64,000 nucleotides of DNA from Bemisia tabaci (Eukaryota; Arthropoda; Insecta; Hemiptera; Aleyrodidae): the NCBI RefSeq assembly GCF_918797505.1, contig NC_092800.1, forward strand, positions 34,028,263 to 34,092,262, written 5' to 3'. Position numbers and translations under genes: made by a program. The notes beneath the pieces were generated by a model. That model saw only the letters and a program-made list of their open reading frames with translations, had not been told where the DNA came from and ran no database searches. How positions within the stretch are numbered: position 1 is the first letter of the stretch; the number at the start of each line of letters is the position of its first letter. Shown one piece after another: positions 22,222 through 33,670 of the stretch.

Positions 22222-23319
22222 GCCCAATTGACACGATTCAATTTTTCGTTCAATTCTTCCGATTTTTCGAATGAAAAGTAGGATTGTGTGATACTGACAC
22301 GAAAACACAACAATTTGATGAAATGTTGAACGAACACTAGAATATGACGTCACATGCAACATTTCGATCATCTTTCCATGAATTTGTCGGTGCCAATCGG
22401 ATGGAAAAGGTGAGGAGAAATTTAAAACAAAATCTTCCGATTGACATTCGAATCAGTGCCTTTGCGAATCGGAGGCTGGCAGAGATACCCAAATTTCGTT
22501 TAGCGATATCAAACGGCAACAGCGATTGAAACCCCATTTTGCAATTCGGAACTACAATTCCTGCCTCAGTTCAGAAACAACCTATATACTGTTAGTTTTC
22601 CTTTGCACATAAGTGTTTTTCAATGATGAACCATATTGTAGTTCTTAATTGAAAAACATCAGTCCGGTTAGAGGAGCTCGAAATTGAGCCAGAGATAACA
22701 GTACACATGCAGACAAATCTTATTGGAGTATTTCGGGACGGAAAGTGCCCTGAAATACCAAAGCCAAACTTCTGATCGGCGTTTTGAAGTTTTAAATTAA
22801 AAAAAAAAAAGGTCTCCAAAATTATAGTACATTTTCCAAAAATACAGTTAGTTGGTTACTGATTTAGCTAATTATTTAGTCGGCTAGTTATTTAGTTAAC
22901 TAGTTTATTATTTAGTTAGTATGTTAAACGCATCAAAATTCAGAATTATTTCCCTCCATACACTCACCTTTGAAACTTTGATTCCCCAAAAGTCACTACT
23001 GAAAGTTTTAAAACTTTTCAAGCAATCGAATCTCAAAATTGAATGTATTATCCTGGACTCTGATGCAAACAGCCATAGTTGCTGATAGTCTAATTAAATA
23101 ATCTTACCAACTAATTCAATAAGACGATTCACAACTTCGGCTATTCATGTCAAAGTCCAGGAGAATACATTAAATTTTGAGCTTCAGATGCTCCTTGAAA
23201 CGGACCAATTTCCTCCCGAGAGCCGTGATTTGGCAAGTTCCATTCCAGATTTACAATACCACCGGTCGATCCGTTATCCGTGGCGTTTCGCCCTCTTTCA
23301 TCACACGGACGCCAGAGAC
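22222..23319. other. Unassigned, with short repeat fragments
   Basis: 22535-22570 has CATTTTGCAATTCGGAACTACAATTC-type sequence shared with the foldback at 45151-45291. 22860-22925 is a simple TTAGTTAGC-like run. At 23250-23319 the frame of the coding remnant at 23320-24005 stays open for about 22 codons past its first stop. Confidence 0.35.
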
Positions 23320-24005
23320 TCACAACTGCGAAGCGGGTTGCATAGGCGCCACTCGCAGGCGCTGTAACGCGGCTTTGTCGGATCCTACACGTATCCCATT
23401 CATATCCAGAGGTTTTCCCAGCGCAGAATATGCAAGGTCTTCGCAGTCTTGTAACGTCATGCTGTACGTGATGCGTGGTAAGTGCATTAAAAGCTCTACT
23501 TGCTCCGCGGTTATGACAGTTACCTTCCGCGTTATTCTGACAACGCGCGGCGTAAGAATGAGTAACGTGCTTCCATTCTGCCGTGCTAAGGAAAAACGCC
23601 GCATGAACCTTCTGGTGATGCCAAATTTTCTTTGATAAAACCCGAATTTCCTGGTAAACTCATGAATATTTTCCTTCCGATTGTTCTTATAATTTTGTTC
23701 GCAATTCCACCGAAAGTCCCTGAAAATTTCAAAGAAGAATATTCATAATTTTCTTCAAAAACAAATATTTAATTGAAAGAAATTTGGCAACTCTCGAATG
23801 TTCATACGGCGTTTTTCCTTGGCACGGCAGCATTTTGAAGTAAATGTTCCGCAAACCTGAAAATATGTACAGCTGAGATATTTTTCAAAGCAATGTGGCC
23901 TGTAAGCATCACAAGGCCCTGTGCTAAAAAATAGGAGAGGCTGGTGAGGTAAGATTTGCTAAAGCCCCTGAATGTACTTTCTCTCTCCCTAGATCTTACA
24001 TTCAC
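23320..24005 (-). pseudogene. Coding exon of unknown gene, split by a family A MITE
   Basis: Minus strand. The 5' part (24005-23831) includes GLVMLTGHIALKNISAVHIF. The 3' part (23577-23320) includes VTVITAEQVELLMHLPRITY and ALGKPLDMNGIRVGSD. The two parts are separated by the family A element at 23578-23830 and its CATT duplication. Removing the element plus one TSD copy takes out 257 bp and brings both parts into one frame, so they were a single open stretch of about 145 codons. A TGA follows at 23320, after which the same frame is open for some 22 more codons. The 3' part is GC-richer than its surroundings. I do not recognise the family. No certain start was found: the frame opens at GTG/GTA codons near an AG acceptor-like site. 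It is inactive now because of the insertion. Confidence 0.55.
23578..23830. mobile_element. Family A MITE, full length, 4-bp TSD CATT
   Basis: CTGCCGTGCTAAGGAAAAAC to TTTTTCCTTGGCACGGCAG, 253 bp, with inner blocks GATAAAACCCGAATTTCCTGG and GGCAACTCTCGAATGTTCAT. CATT at 23574-23577 and 23831-23834. This copy gives the cleanest definition of the family, and it disrupts a coding frame. Confidence 0.9.
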
Positions 24006-24933
24006 TACATGTAAGGACTTTATTTTATTTTTTTTAATTCACGCAATGATTGATTTTTTTAACCGTAGGATTTCATTAAAAGGAAACATTTAAAATATTA
24101 TTTTGAAAAATAAAGATTAGCTACATTAAAGGACGTTACATCGCGGTTCTCTACTTTATTTCTTCCTTAAGTGGATGTATCTCGATGAATTTTGCCCATT
24201 TTTTGAAAAATATTCAATATTTTAATTACTTTGAGTGAAAAATTGATTGAAAAAACAATTTATCTTGAATTTGTCACCTAATGAGTCTGTTAAAAGCTTT
24301 ATACATTATTTTCTCCATTAAACTTTAGAATATTCTTTATATCAAGGAAACTCAAGCAATTTAGAGATACATGTTCACTCAAAGCCGTGGCAAACATCGT
24401 GAAATACTCGAAAACTTCATACGGAATTCTCACCAACATATTTGGCCAATTTTCTGTCCAAAGGTCCCCCCGGTCATAAATCCCCGTACTGCGATCTAAG
24501 GTAGAATAAGATATGACAATCTGCTTAGCCATTTCGCAAAATTCCTAGCCTGCCGCGCAGATATTTAATTTCGCTTCACATCTACATAAATGTAGTGTGA
24601 CTTTTTACTGTATAAGTGTAAAAAAAGGAGATCCATTCAATCGATTAAGAAATATCCGACGAATTTTATGAATGTTTAGCCAAATGCCTATCACCACGAA
24701 ATGAGATGCTAATCCGTCACGTGTAGGCACAGATGCTACAAGCCTTTCCTTCTTCAATGATGAATGGTTCTACTTGTATAATTCACGGATAATTTGATAC
24801 TAATATTGTGACTCTTGTAGAGCCGCTTTTGCCTACCTCAGGGATTGAAGACTGCGGCTGGAAGTAGCGGTAGCCACCCATCAGCTTTTTGCAGTTCCTT
24901 CTCCAGACGCTGATTACACTTTTCCCAACGCAC

Positions 24934-24964
<31 letters not shown>

Positions 24965-25169
24965 CGGGAGAAAAACCTTGCAAGACGGTTCGCCAAACTT
25001 TCAGTCTTGCTCTATTGAAAAGTAAAAAGTTTGCTCATTAAACTTCCGCACAATTACATGCTAATTTTGTTAGAGCGTAAATGAAAACAGTTCCATTGCC
25101 TGTGCTTTACGTTCTCGTCATTCGCTCTTGAGCGACCCGACCAGCCTTGAATAGCCGGTAACTAACTAC
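24006..25169. other. Unassigned, with a 30-base A run
   Basis: AT-rich. The A run at about 24932-24961 follows 150 bp of mixed sequence and might mark the 3' end of a truncated plus-strand retrocopy. No TSD was seen. Confidence 0.3.
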
Positions 25170-25173
25170 AGAA

Positions 25174-25424
25174 CTGCCGTGCTAAGAAAGAACGGCGTAA
25201 GAACATTCGAGAGTTGCCAAATTTCTCCGAATAAAACATGTTTTTTGACGAAAGTAATGTACATATCTCTTTGAAATTTTCAGACTTTTTAGATCAAATT
25301 ACGAACAAAATCCTCTAAAAAATTGAAAAAAAATATTCATAAATTTTCCTGAAAACTCGTGATTTGTCGAAGAAAATTTGGCAACGCCTGATGGTTCATA
25401 CGGTGTTCTTCCTTAGCACGGCAG
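25174..25424. mobile_element. Family A MITE, full length, 4-bp TSD AGAA
   Basis: CTGCCGTGCTAAGAAAGAAC to GTTCTTCCTTAGCACGGCAG. AGAA at 25170-25173 and 25425-25428. Interior TTTTTGACGAAAGTAATG and ATTTTCCTGAAAACTCG as in sister copies. Confidence 0.9.
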
Positions 25425-25525
25425 AGAACCTGGTCGGTGATCTTAATAAGCTGTCTGCATAAAATGACACCACTGCAGCGGTTCTTTCTTTCACTGGCAG
25501 AAGTTACATCGAACGTCATCAAAAT

Positions 25526-25647
25526 GGACGTATTTCTATCAAACGGAACTATGTGCATTAAGACATGAACCCTGATACCCATAAGAATATATGCATAACA
25601 GGGCTCACGTCATAATGAACATAGTTCCGTTTGATAGAAATGCGTCC
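25526..25647. mobile_element. Family C foldback, 4-bp TSD AAAT
   Basis: GGACGTATTTCTATCAAACG to GATAGAAATGCGTCC, fully palindromic apart from a short centre with CATAAGAATATATGC. AAAT flanks both ends. Confidence 0.85.
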
Positions 25648-25648
25648 A

Positions 25649-27006
25649 AATGTTGTTTCAAACGTCCGCGCCAACTCACTACTTTGAGGAACACTCACGA
25701 ATAATTAATTAGTTGGATTCTAGTTAGCTACGGAGGTGACCTTGAAATGAAACTTTCAGTAAGGATTGTTAAGTTCTCCGCTTATTATTCCAATTTTCTC
25801 GCTCGAAATATCCCCAAGTTTTGCGCCGTTATATGCGAAAGGGACGCGGGTTTAGCCTTGAGTCGAATCAAAATTGATGTCTAATCAAAGACAGGAAATT
25901 GGGTTACCTACTGTGAAACGATTTAATCATTTTTCGTACCAGACATAACAAAAATGACCTTGACCTTACGTTGTAACACTTATCGCAACTCAACGGAGAA
26001 ACAAAATAGATGTCAGACTGAAAGCTATTTAAACGAAGTTAAGCACATGCACTTTTTCGCTAAAACTACGAGACAAGGACATAAGCTTAAATGCCTTAAG
26101 TTATGTAAATCGATCCGTCATTTTGTCCTATAGAGACAGAGTATCTACTGTCACATTATTTTTAACCTGTGCAGACGCCATTTTTCTTACAAAACAATGT
26201 TCAAATATTTTCATGTAAGATACTTCCTACTAAAGCATCAAATAAATAATTGAATATTGCAAGAATAGTATTACAATAATATAGAAACTCCAATGAATGT
26301 ATATACAATTGTTTTTGGAATAAACATTCAGGTAAAGAAAAGATAGTAAGTACTCTCAAAATTATTACTTGAGAAAAAAATATTAAATCAGTAATGTCGC
26401 AGGAATTTTCAAGGCAATTATGACTAAATGTTTTAACAAACTAAACAATTATTACTCAAATACTACCAAAATGGCAAAATTCAATCCTCTCAGCGCTAGC
26501 TCAATATTGACAAAATATGAATGAGTCAGTAAATTCAAGATTTGCGCAAATGTTGAGCCAACATAGCGATTTAACTGGATTATTTTTCGAAGTACAAACT
26601 GAGAATATCATCCGATAACCGAAAAAGATATAAACTCGGGAATGATGAATGAAAAAAATGACCTCCAGATTATGACCATTGTGTTTGTGATCACAGTGTA
26701 TTCAAAATCGTGCAACTTCTTTTTTTTCTCTTAAAATTACTAGATATATGTACAGTATTGAAATTTACAAAATGGAGAATTTGCATGCAAATATTTTATT
26801 GCTTCATCTGAAATTGCTTAAAGAGCTGATTTCACAGTATTTTTTCCAGTTCTTTCTGATATGGTAAATATTATAAAAATAGATTTAAAAGTGAGAAAAT
26901 GTACGGCCTAGTAACGTCATCTGACGGCATTTCCACACAGCCATTTAAACACATGTATTTTAGCAGATTAGATCATTTTGTCATATTTTCTCCAATAATT
27001 GTTCAA
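25649..27006. other. Unassigned AT-rich DNA
   Basis: No exon, tandem array or TIR pair found. The sequence is AT-rich throughout, especially 26220-26900. Confidence 0.3.
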
Positions 27007-27556
27007 TGGACCACTAGACAAGGTACGAATTTAAGCAATCTGATACATGTTTCCTGGTCAGAATTTCACGTAGAGCACGATTCGCACAACGAAAATTACT
27101 TAAACTAATTCCTAACGAAGATATTAACGTTTTTATTTCACATTGGTTACGAGGAATTTGAACTGCCCGCTGACAAGAAACTCAAAGCTCTACGTGAGTC
27201 AAATCGTGCACTACAACGGTTTCAGCAAGCTTCTCAATCGAGCAATGTTCATTTCCCACCATGTGCTGTTCAAACTATAAGCAGTTTGCTATAGCTGAGC
27301 CAAAGCGTCAAAATTAAGGTTGCCAGATTTTTAAATCGCAGATACTGTCCTTATAACGTTTAGCGCGCGATGTGAATCACGTAGAGCATTGAGTTTTCGT
27401 GAGCGAGTGGTTTGAATTTACGCATCAAGAATCATTAAATATCTTCGTAAAGAGTTGATATCGGTAATTTTCGTTGTGCGCACCGTGTTTTACGTGAAAT
27501 TTTGGTCAAGAAACATGTATCAGAATGCTCAAATTCGTACCTTGTCTAGTGGTCCA
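27007..27556. mobile_element. Family F TIR element, 550 bp
   Basis: Ends TGGACCACTAGACAAGGTAC and GTACCTTGTCTAGTGGTCCA. The arms extend through ACATGTTTC(C/T)TG and AATTTCACGTA. The interior has an inverted pair around CAAAGCTCTACGTGAGTCAA and GTGAATCACGTAGAGCATTG. The second copy is at 62799-63965, where it is interrupted. No ORF. TSD unclear. Confidence 0.85.
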
Positions 27557-28163
27557 CTCATGAACTAAGGGTATCATCGTGTTCAGTTCACTCAGTAGTT
27601 TCCACTGGAACACGAAATTCATCAAATTTCAGACACCTGCAAAATTCTCTATTATGTTCCTTTAAAATTGATAGTTTTTTGGTGAAATGCAAAACTATTT
27701 GCTATTTTGGAAGAATTTCGGATGATTATGAAGAAGAAACATTTTAGCAAATGCGATCCAGATATTCTCGATGTTGCAGGAAAAGTCACTCACATTCTTA
27801 AGGTGCGGCTTTTTCCACTCTCTCGCCACATACATCGCTCCGAATGAGCCTCGAGATTGATCCTGTTTCCGCTGTTCCACTTCCGGCAGCGGCTGTGGCG
27901 GAAGTAGAACACACAGTGAGGACGGGTCGGTGAGGCTTTCATGTAATCAAAATGTTATGCGTTTGGCTTTTCCCTTTTTCACGGCCTCGGTGAAGTTTTC
28001 CACCTCAAATCATGCTCAAAACTAAAAGTGAACACGGCTTTGAAGGTAGATACAACCTGAATGTGACGAGGAGGGATCCCAAAGCTCCCCCTTAGTTTAT
28101 AGGTTATTTATGACAAAACGTGAGCAAAAATTATTCATCTATACTTGGATCAAATTGTGCAAT
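27557..28163. other. Unassigned
   Basis: No gene found. A 61-codon minus-strand frame (27880-27695) lacks motifs. Confidence 0.3.
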
Positions 28164-28176
28164 AAGGAACCACTAT

Positions 28177-28952
28177 GGGCCTGTTGCAAACTTTTGCTAC
28201 GGCAAAAATAAGAGTTGTTCCTATCAGTAAATGTCTCAAAAATCACGGTGAGCGCACTAGCAAAGTTTAAAAATATCCAACCCCGACATAACCGACGCTT
28301 CAGCGCGCAAATCGCAATCGGCAGCACTATAAGGTAACTCATATCAGCGCCTGCAAGACTGCAGGAATATTCCAAGCATTGCGCCAAACAGTGCGGTCGG
28401 CGTCTCAAGCATAGTAGCGCCTACAAGACTGCATGAATACTTCTCACATTGCACTAAACGCAATCCTAGCGTTATTTGCGATAACTATTCGACCAGTATA
28501 GGCACATTGCATTGCCGCTAGCTGGATTGAAGATGCATCACACTGTGGAGACGACTCAACACTCCATCGCGCTTTCATCTCTGGCTTGCGCGTTAATAAG
28601 CGAATATTTATCAACGCGAATAAATCGTGAATGTAAACACGCTGGGTTGCTAACAAATGGTTAGAATATCGTTGGCATATGTGTTTTGGCGGATTGGTGT
28701 CGGTCAGGTTGAATTTTGTGTGGTATTCTAGTGCACAGGGGGTTAAATCGAACGACACGTCTAGCGAAATATTCACCTGTGCCGTAATATCGGTTTTGAA
28801 GCGGGAAGCTCAAAAAACCGCAAATTTCTTACGCAGAGTGTAAAGTTAGGGGTGCACTTCAAACTTTTCCGATGCGCTCATCGTGATTTTTGAGACATTT
28901 ACTGCTGGAAACAACCCTTATTTTTGCTCTAGCAAAAGTTTGCAAGAGGCCT
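28177..28952. mobile_element. Family E TIR element, copy 1 (AT target duplication)
   Basis: GGGCCTGTTGCAAACTTTTG to CAAAAGTTTGCAAGAGGCCT. Inner arm blocks include TCAAAAATCACGGTGAGCGC and GAAGCGGGAAGCTC. AT precedes (28175-28176) and follows (28953-28954). GGG-starting termini with an AT dinucleotide TSD recall the ISL2EU branch of PIF/Harbinger-like elements; that link is from memory. The interior differs from the copy at 63210 and includes the two-unit array 28346-28461. Confidence 0.75.
28346..28461 (+). repeat. Two-unit array of the 70-80 bp repeat
   Basis: AGCGCCTGCAAGACTGCAGG at 28346 and AGCGCCTACAAGACTGCATG at 28416 (period 70), each followed by GAATA and CATTGC...AAAC. Same unit as 16059-16260, opposite strand. 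It lies inside a family E element. Confidence 0.7.
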
Positions 28953-29331
28953 ATTCCTGGCTCATTTTAGAAACATCATAATACGCCATTGGTTTCCTCA
29001 TGCAGAAAGTTGCTTTTATGGAAGAGCCAGAGATAGTGGTTCCTTCTGGACAAACCTAATTATGAAACACCAGAATTTGAATTCTGAGTCATTCCAAGGA
29101 AAAAGGGATTCTGAAAAATTGGTTTTATTTTTTCTTTCGAAATTGAAATTTTTCACACAAAAAAGTGGAAGACTTCGCCACCAAAAATTGTATGCTAAAA
29201 ATTCCCTAAATCTTGAAAATAAAATTGAAATAAATCATTAAAAATGGTCAAATACTTTCTCCGTATATTCGCTGCTGAAAAAAAATTAAGATGATTTGTG
29301 TCCAGGCCCCAGTCCCACTCCGTAACGCCGT

Positions 29332-29500
29332 CAGTGGCGTGGCGTGAATGATCGATTATTATCGATATTTCCCCATTTGAGGCTGTGGTAAAGAATCGAG
29401 TATTAAGGCATTCGCTGTTAACCCCCTGTTATAATCGATTTTTTTCCATAAGTTTAAATGGCAGATCAATCGATATATGGCAAAGTACGCCACGCCACTG
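29332..29500. mobile_element. Family D hAT-like MITE, exact 8-bp TSD
   Basis: CAGTGGCGTGGCGTGAATG to CACGCCACGCCACTG, 169 bp. AACGCCGT at 29324-29331 and 29501-29508. This copy fixes the family D limits and supports the hAT assignment. Confidence 0.9.
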
Positions 29501-29538
29501 AACGCCGTAACGCATACACAGACGCCAGACGCCCCATG

Positions 29539-29698
29539 CAGTGCCGTGGCGTGCTTTGCGATATCGATTGACCTGCCATTAAACATATGGAAAATGATCG
29601 ATGAACAGGGTGTTCGCGACGAACACCTTAACAATCGATTCTCTACTACAGTTTCGAATGGGGGAATATCGATAATCGATCATTCACGCCTCGCCACA
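29539..29698. mobile_element. Family D hAT-like MITE, inverse orientation
   Basis: CAGTGCCGTGGCGTGCTTTG to CACGCCTCGCCACA. It contains GGTGTTCGCGACGAACACC. It runs opposite to the copy 38 bp upstream, forming a divergent pair. A long plus-strand frame across both copies is a shadow. Confidence 0.75.
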
Positions 29699-29936
29699 GG
29701 CCTTATCCCCTCTGAGTGGCATACGTGGTACAGGAACGGTCCCTGTAGAATGCTCGAAGGCAAAATCTCAGCTAAGACACTGGTTAGGGGTTTTTACTCT
29801 CGTTTTTCTTTCCTTTTTATTGGGGAAGACGAACGATGTCAATGTCGTCGGCCTTCTTATTTCCGTATTTTCTCATCGAACTCAAAGAACCCTTCCCAGC
29901 CGCGTCTCCAGGGAGCAGAGCCGACTGTGAACCGTG

Positions 29937-30725
29937 CTCCTGTGATAAGGGAAAACGCTCTATCAGAACTCAGGGGTCGCCAATTTTCTCCCGCTAAAAA
30001 ACATATTTTCTTGATGATTTATGAATTTTTTTTCTAATTTTTTTACACACAATTTCATTAATAGTCTGGCAGTCTCGGATCTTTTCGACCTGAGTCTCAG
30101 ACTTCTAAATCGGAAGACAAAGACGGGGATGGAGAGGAATGAGAGAAGAAAGAAAAACAAGAGAGGAACGAAAAATAAGATGAGGAAGAAGGAGATGAAA
30201 GAGAGAAAAATATTACAAAAGGGATTATTCTTACATCGTCTGTTCATTAAACCTCCTTTTTTCAGCTTCTTCTCCTTCTCTTTTTTTCCTTTATTTTTAT
30301 TATTTTCTTCTGTTTCTTCTTCTTTCAATTCATTTCCTCTCATATCTTCCGGCTTCTTTTAGTCTAAAAAGCTCGAATCTATCAGACTAGGATAAACCAC
30401 ATTATTATCAAGAGTGCTTGACACTTGCAAGGAGAAATATTCCTAACACATTGCGAAGAAACTTATTCGTTAAATATACCACAACAGGAATTCTCGTTGT
30501 GTCAGCCGGAAATCTCCTCAAAAATGACAGGAAGTATCTTGGGACTGACAAGAATATCGTCTGAAGCAAGGGGAATTCATGTTGTTTCAACGAGAAATTG
30601 CTGTCACGGCATACTTAACAGGAATTTCTATTGATCTAACGACAAATTTTCTTTCCGTGCATCTCTAAATGTTTCATTGGAGGAATTTTGGCAACATTGG
30701 ATGGCTCATAAGTCTTTTTTCCGAA
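29937..30725. mobile_element. Second expanded family A element, purine/pyrimidine interior
   Basis: Diverged left end CCGTGCTCCTGTGATAAGGG with GGTCGCCAATTTTCTCCCGC. Right end TTTTGGCAACATTGGATGGC, TCATAAGTCTTTTTTCCGAA. Inside, a purine-rich arm (30116-30215) is followed by a pyrimidine-rich arm (30250-30360). 30430-30660 carries AGGAATTCTCGTTGTGTCAG-like blocks of unknown origin. Confidence 0.5.
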
Positions 30726-30991
30726 GGATGACAACGAAGCGTTGCGACAAAAAGGCGGCGAGTCAGAGAGTCCCGGGGCGAGAACTCAGGGGCATCGGCT
30801 CTCGATTCGCACTGTACGTAAATATATCGAGCGCTGAATAAAATATAAAAATAATCAGAATTTAAAAGGGACCCGTGATCCCTTCAAAGGCATTAGGCGC
30901 GTGCCTTTCGCACCGGTCTACGCCCGAAAGGATTTATATTGCATCACCTGCGTTGCCAGGCACCGGGAAGTCGATCTTTCTTCGCCCTTTA

Positions 30992-31240
30992 CTGCCGTGC
31001 TATGGAAAAACGCCGTATGAGCCTTCAGACGTTGCCATCTTTCCTGCAATAAAAATCGAATTTACTGGGAAAATGGCGAATATTATTCCTTAAAATTTTC
31101 AGATAATTTTGAGCTCAATTTAATCAATAATAACTGAAAATTTCAAGGAGAAATATGCATGGCTTTCCTCAAAAATACATTTTTTATCCTGGGAAAGTTG
31201 GCGACTCTCGAATGTTCATACGGCGTTCTTCCTTAGCACG
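30992..31240. mobile_element. Family A MITE, full length
   Basis: CTGCCGTGCTATGGAAAAAC to GTTCTTCCTTAGCACG, 249 bp. The last bases CGGCAG are missing on the right. Interior GAATTTACTGGGAAAATGGC is typical. Confidence 0.8.
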
Positions 31241-32298
31241 AAAGTCCACCCTTTAAACCTACGTCCTCGAAAATTGTATCATCTACACTAGCGAGTTATT
31301 TCCCTTGAAAAGCAACGATGTTGTCGAAAATTGTCATGATTCTCAGGATGTTCTGGATGAGATATGAGCTCACAAAGATGTTTTTACAATTGTTTTTTTG
31401 AAGGTAAATATTACCATCGCAAAAATATTCCGAATAGATAAAATGAAATCTTCCGATGTGTACGTTAGACACTTCTAAAATGACTTCGTAAAAATTCTTG
31501 AGAAATAAATCTAACAATTCATAACTATATAAATACAGTCCAACACATTTTAAACGCTTAAAGGGGGAAAAACGTACGAGGAAAAAATTATTGAAAATAC
31601 TATTGCTGTTCTAGGGTGAAGAAAACCCTTTTTTGTCGACATTTACTCTAAAACGTGTCTCTTTTTTTGTTAAAAATGTCACTGAGCAAAGATGCAAGTG
31701 ATTGGACATACAGCTGTCTTTTGCAACGTTGATGAATATATAAGTCACTCTATTCATAGTGAAAGGCGAAATCTGACAGTTCTCTAACTAGGTCATTAAA
31801 CTAATCTTTCAGTGAAGATTGAAAATTTTACGAAGAAAACGGAGGAATCGTTCATAAAATTTTCCGCCCCGAAAAAACGCAGTCAATTTTCTCAAATATT
31901 CATACTTGGACTTACTGCTGTCTTCAGTAATATGATCGTGTTGTTCGGCACCAACGAGACAAGGTCAAACGAGATCCCTTTCCGGAGCGCTTTCCAATCC
32001 ACAATCCACAATCCACCCGAGCCAAATTTGATCGTACGTTTGTCGTACGACTCTTCCCTTTTCATGGTTTAACGCGAAGTAATCAAATATTATGTCCTCC
32101 ACAGGGTTGCCGAACTCCCCCGCAACCCCTCTATTCCTCACCCTCAGTCCACAAAATTCCGGGGAAATTTGACAACGCCGCCGGATCCGATCGCTGGGGC
32201 ACTTTTGGCGCGGAAATTTCGATTATGTCACGATCGCCGCGGGCCGCTCTTCGCCTTGATTTACAAGTGCCCGCCGACGAACTGATGACTCGCGCCCC
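31241..32298. other. Unassigned
   Basis: AT-rich to about 32080, then CpG-rich. An 86-codon plus-strand frame at 31812-32072 (KRSQFSQIFILGLTAVFSNM) is not recognised and lacks supporting signals. Confidence 0.3.
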
Positions 32299-32472
32299 GG
32301 AAAAGTCAAAACGACGTATGTACCCTGTCGTTCTAATGGGCGGTTAGGTGGTTTTTCTTCAGCGATCCGGGGAGTGCCGATAGTGGGAAAAGTCGAAACG
32401 ACGTATGTGCCCGGTCGTTTCTATGGGGGGTTAGGCGGTTTTGCAGCGCGGGGCGAGGAGTGCCGATAGAGG
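32299..32472 (+). repeat. Direct duplication, 87-bp unit
   Basis: Two units starting GGAAAAGTC(A/G)AAACGACG at 32299 and 32386, each with GTATGT(A/G)CCC(T/G)GTCG, GGTTAGG(T/C)GGTTTT and GAGTGCCGATAG. Confidence 0.8.
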
Positions 32473-33392
32473 GGAAAAATAAAGGGTCCCAAAATGTTGG
32501 GGCGCCTGGAGGCCTGGTAAGTGCTTAAAAGTTGAGCCTCCCGGTTATAATGGATTGTTATCGCTACAGTTGGCGCCATTATTGAAAAATAATTCCGAGG
32601 AGTGAGCGGCGATGGCCGGAGCCCCTCGTTCCGACATTTCGCGACTCTGTTTCCGATGTGATGGTCGCTGAATGTCGAGTGTTGGGTCTTTAAGAGATTA
32701 TCTTACGGATTGATTAAATAATGAAAATTCACAAAATTTTGCGTGTACTTAAAAACACACATCAAACTATATATACACTGAGAAAAAGCTATGGCTTATG
32801 AACCAATTAGAGGCTCATATGGAACACTACTTATAGTAGTAAAATAGCACACATGCCTTATTGATAGTATAAATATCTTAGTATGGTACGAGATACCTTA
32901 ATATGGTTCACATACCGAGAATCATTAGCTCATTTACGCCTATTAGTGGTGTTTCACATGAACCACTAATTGATTTATAAAACCATTGATTTGTCTCCAT
33001 GCGTAGGCACGAACTTGCCTAATAATAATGCAATCCTACGTCTTCTAATGGTGCAAGAATATATTAATCCGCTCGCAGCTCTTTCTTATGCATTCTGAAG
33101 AGAAGTTTACGTCGAAACATCAAAATTAGATTCTTCGATTCACTTTGAAAAAACTTGCTCTACTGAAAATGTTGGTTCCGTAGACTAGAGTCCGTTTTGC
33201 TCATCGCCGAGCGAACATCGCGAAAACTGGAGTAAGTTGTGCATGAAAAGAGTAAAATGTGAGAAAAGGAAAAATATAGATAAAATCTGAAAAAATCGAT
33301 CATTGATTTTACGCGTGGAACCTAGAAAACTGCTCTAAAAACATTTTTCAAATATCGCCAAGATAAGTTATTTAGGCTTTAAGTTTTTAAGT
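32473..33392. other. Unassigned
   Basis: At 32778 ACTGAGAAAAAGCTATGG resembles a CACTG-type terminus without a partner. The following 200 bp repeat AACCACTA- and ATGGTACG-like words. Confidence 0.3.
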
Positions 33393-33474
33393 CCAAAAAA
33401 TGGATAGTCTCAAGGAGAGGTCATTTAAAGTTCCCAAAAAATGGATAGTCTCAAGGAGAGGTCTTTTAAAGTTC
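33393..33474 (+). repeat. Direct duplication, 41-bp unit
   Basis: CCAAAAAATGGATAGTCTCA followed by AGGAGAGGTC occurs at 33393 and again at 33434, with only one or two differences. Confidence 0.85.
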
Positions 33475-33670
33475 TAATCTGCCATGTTCAGGATGCAAAA
33501 TTACTGGATCATGTAACTTTCCACCCTCTATCAGCGCAAAATTGAACTAATGCGCCCTCGACTTACTTATCAAGACACTTCAGAGAGTTCTGCGTTGAAA
33601 CCTCAGAATCGATATTCCGATCCAACTCAACAAAAGTTGCATGACTGAAAAGGATACCGCTACGCTACGG

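Larger units (their letters stand above)
28164..29045. repeat. Outer foldback interrupted by the family E element
   Basis: AAGGAACCACTAT (28164-28176) and its complement ATAGTGGTTCCTT (29033-29045) pair. The left arm continues on the other side of the family E insert as ATTCCTGGCTC, answering GAGCCAGAG at 29024-29032. The insertion therefore split one arm of an older hairpin. Confidence 0.55.

Noticed and set aside
24780..24961. Possible retrocopy ending in A(30)
   Set aside because: No target-site duplication found, and the body matches nothing else here. The A run alone is weak evidence.
28444..28776. 110-codon minus-strand frame in the family E interior
   Set aside because: Not present in the other family E copy and has no motif.
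29477..30037. 186-codon plus-strand open frame
   Set aside because: Most of it is the family D element at 29539-29698 and its flanks; the rest lacks motifs.
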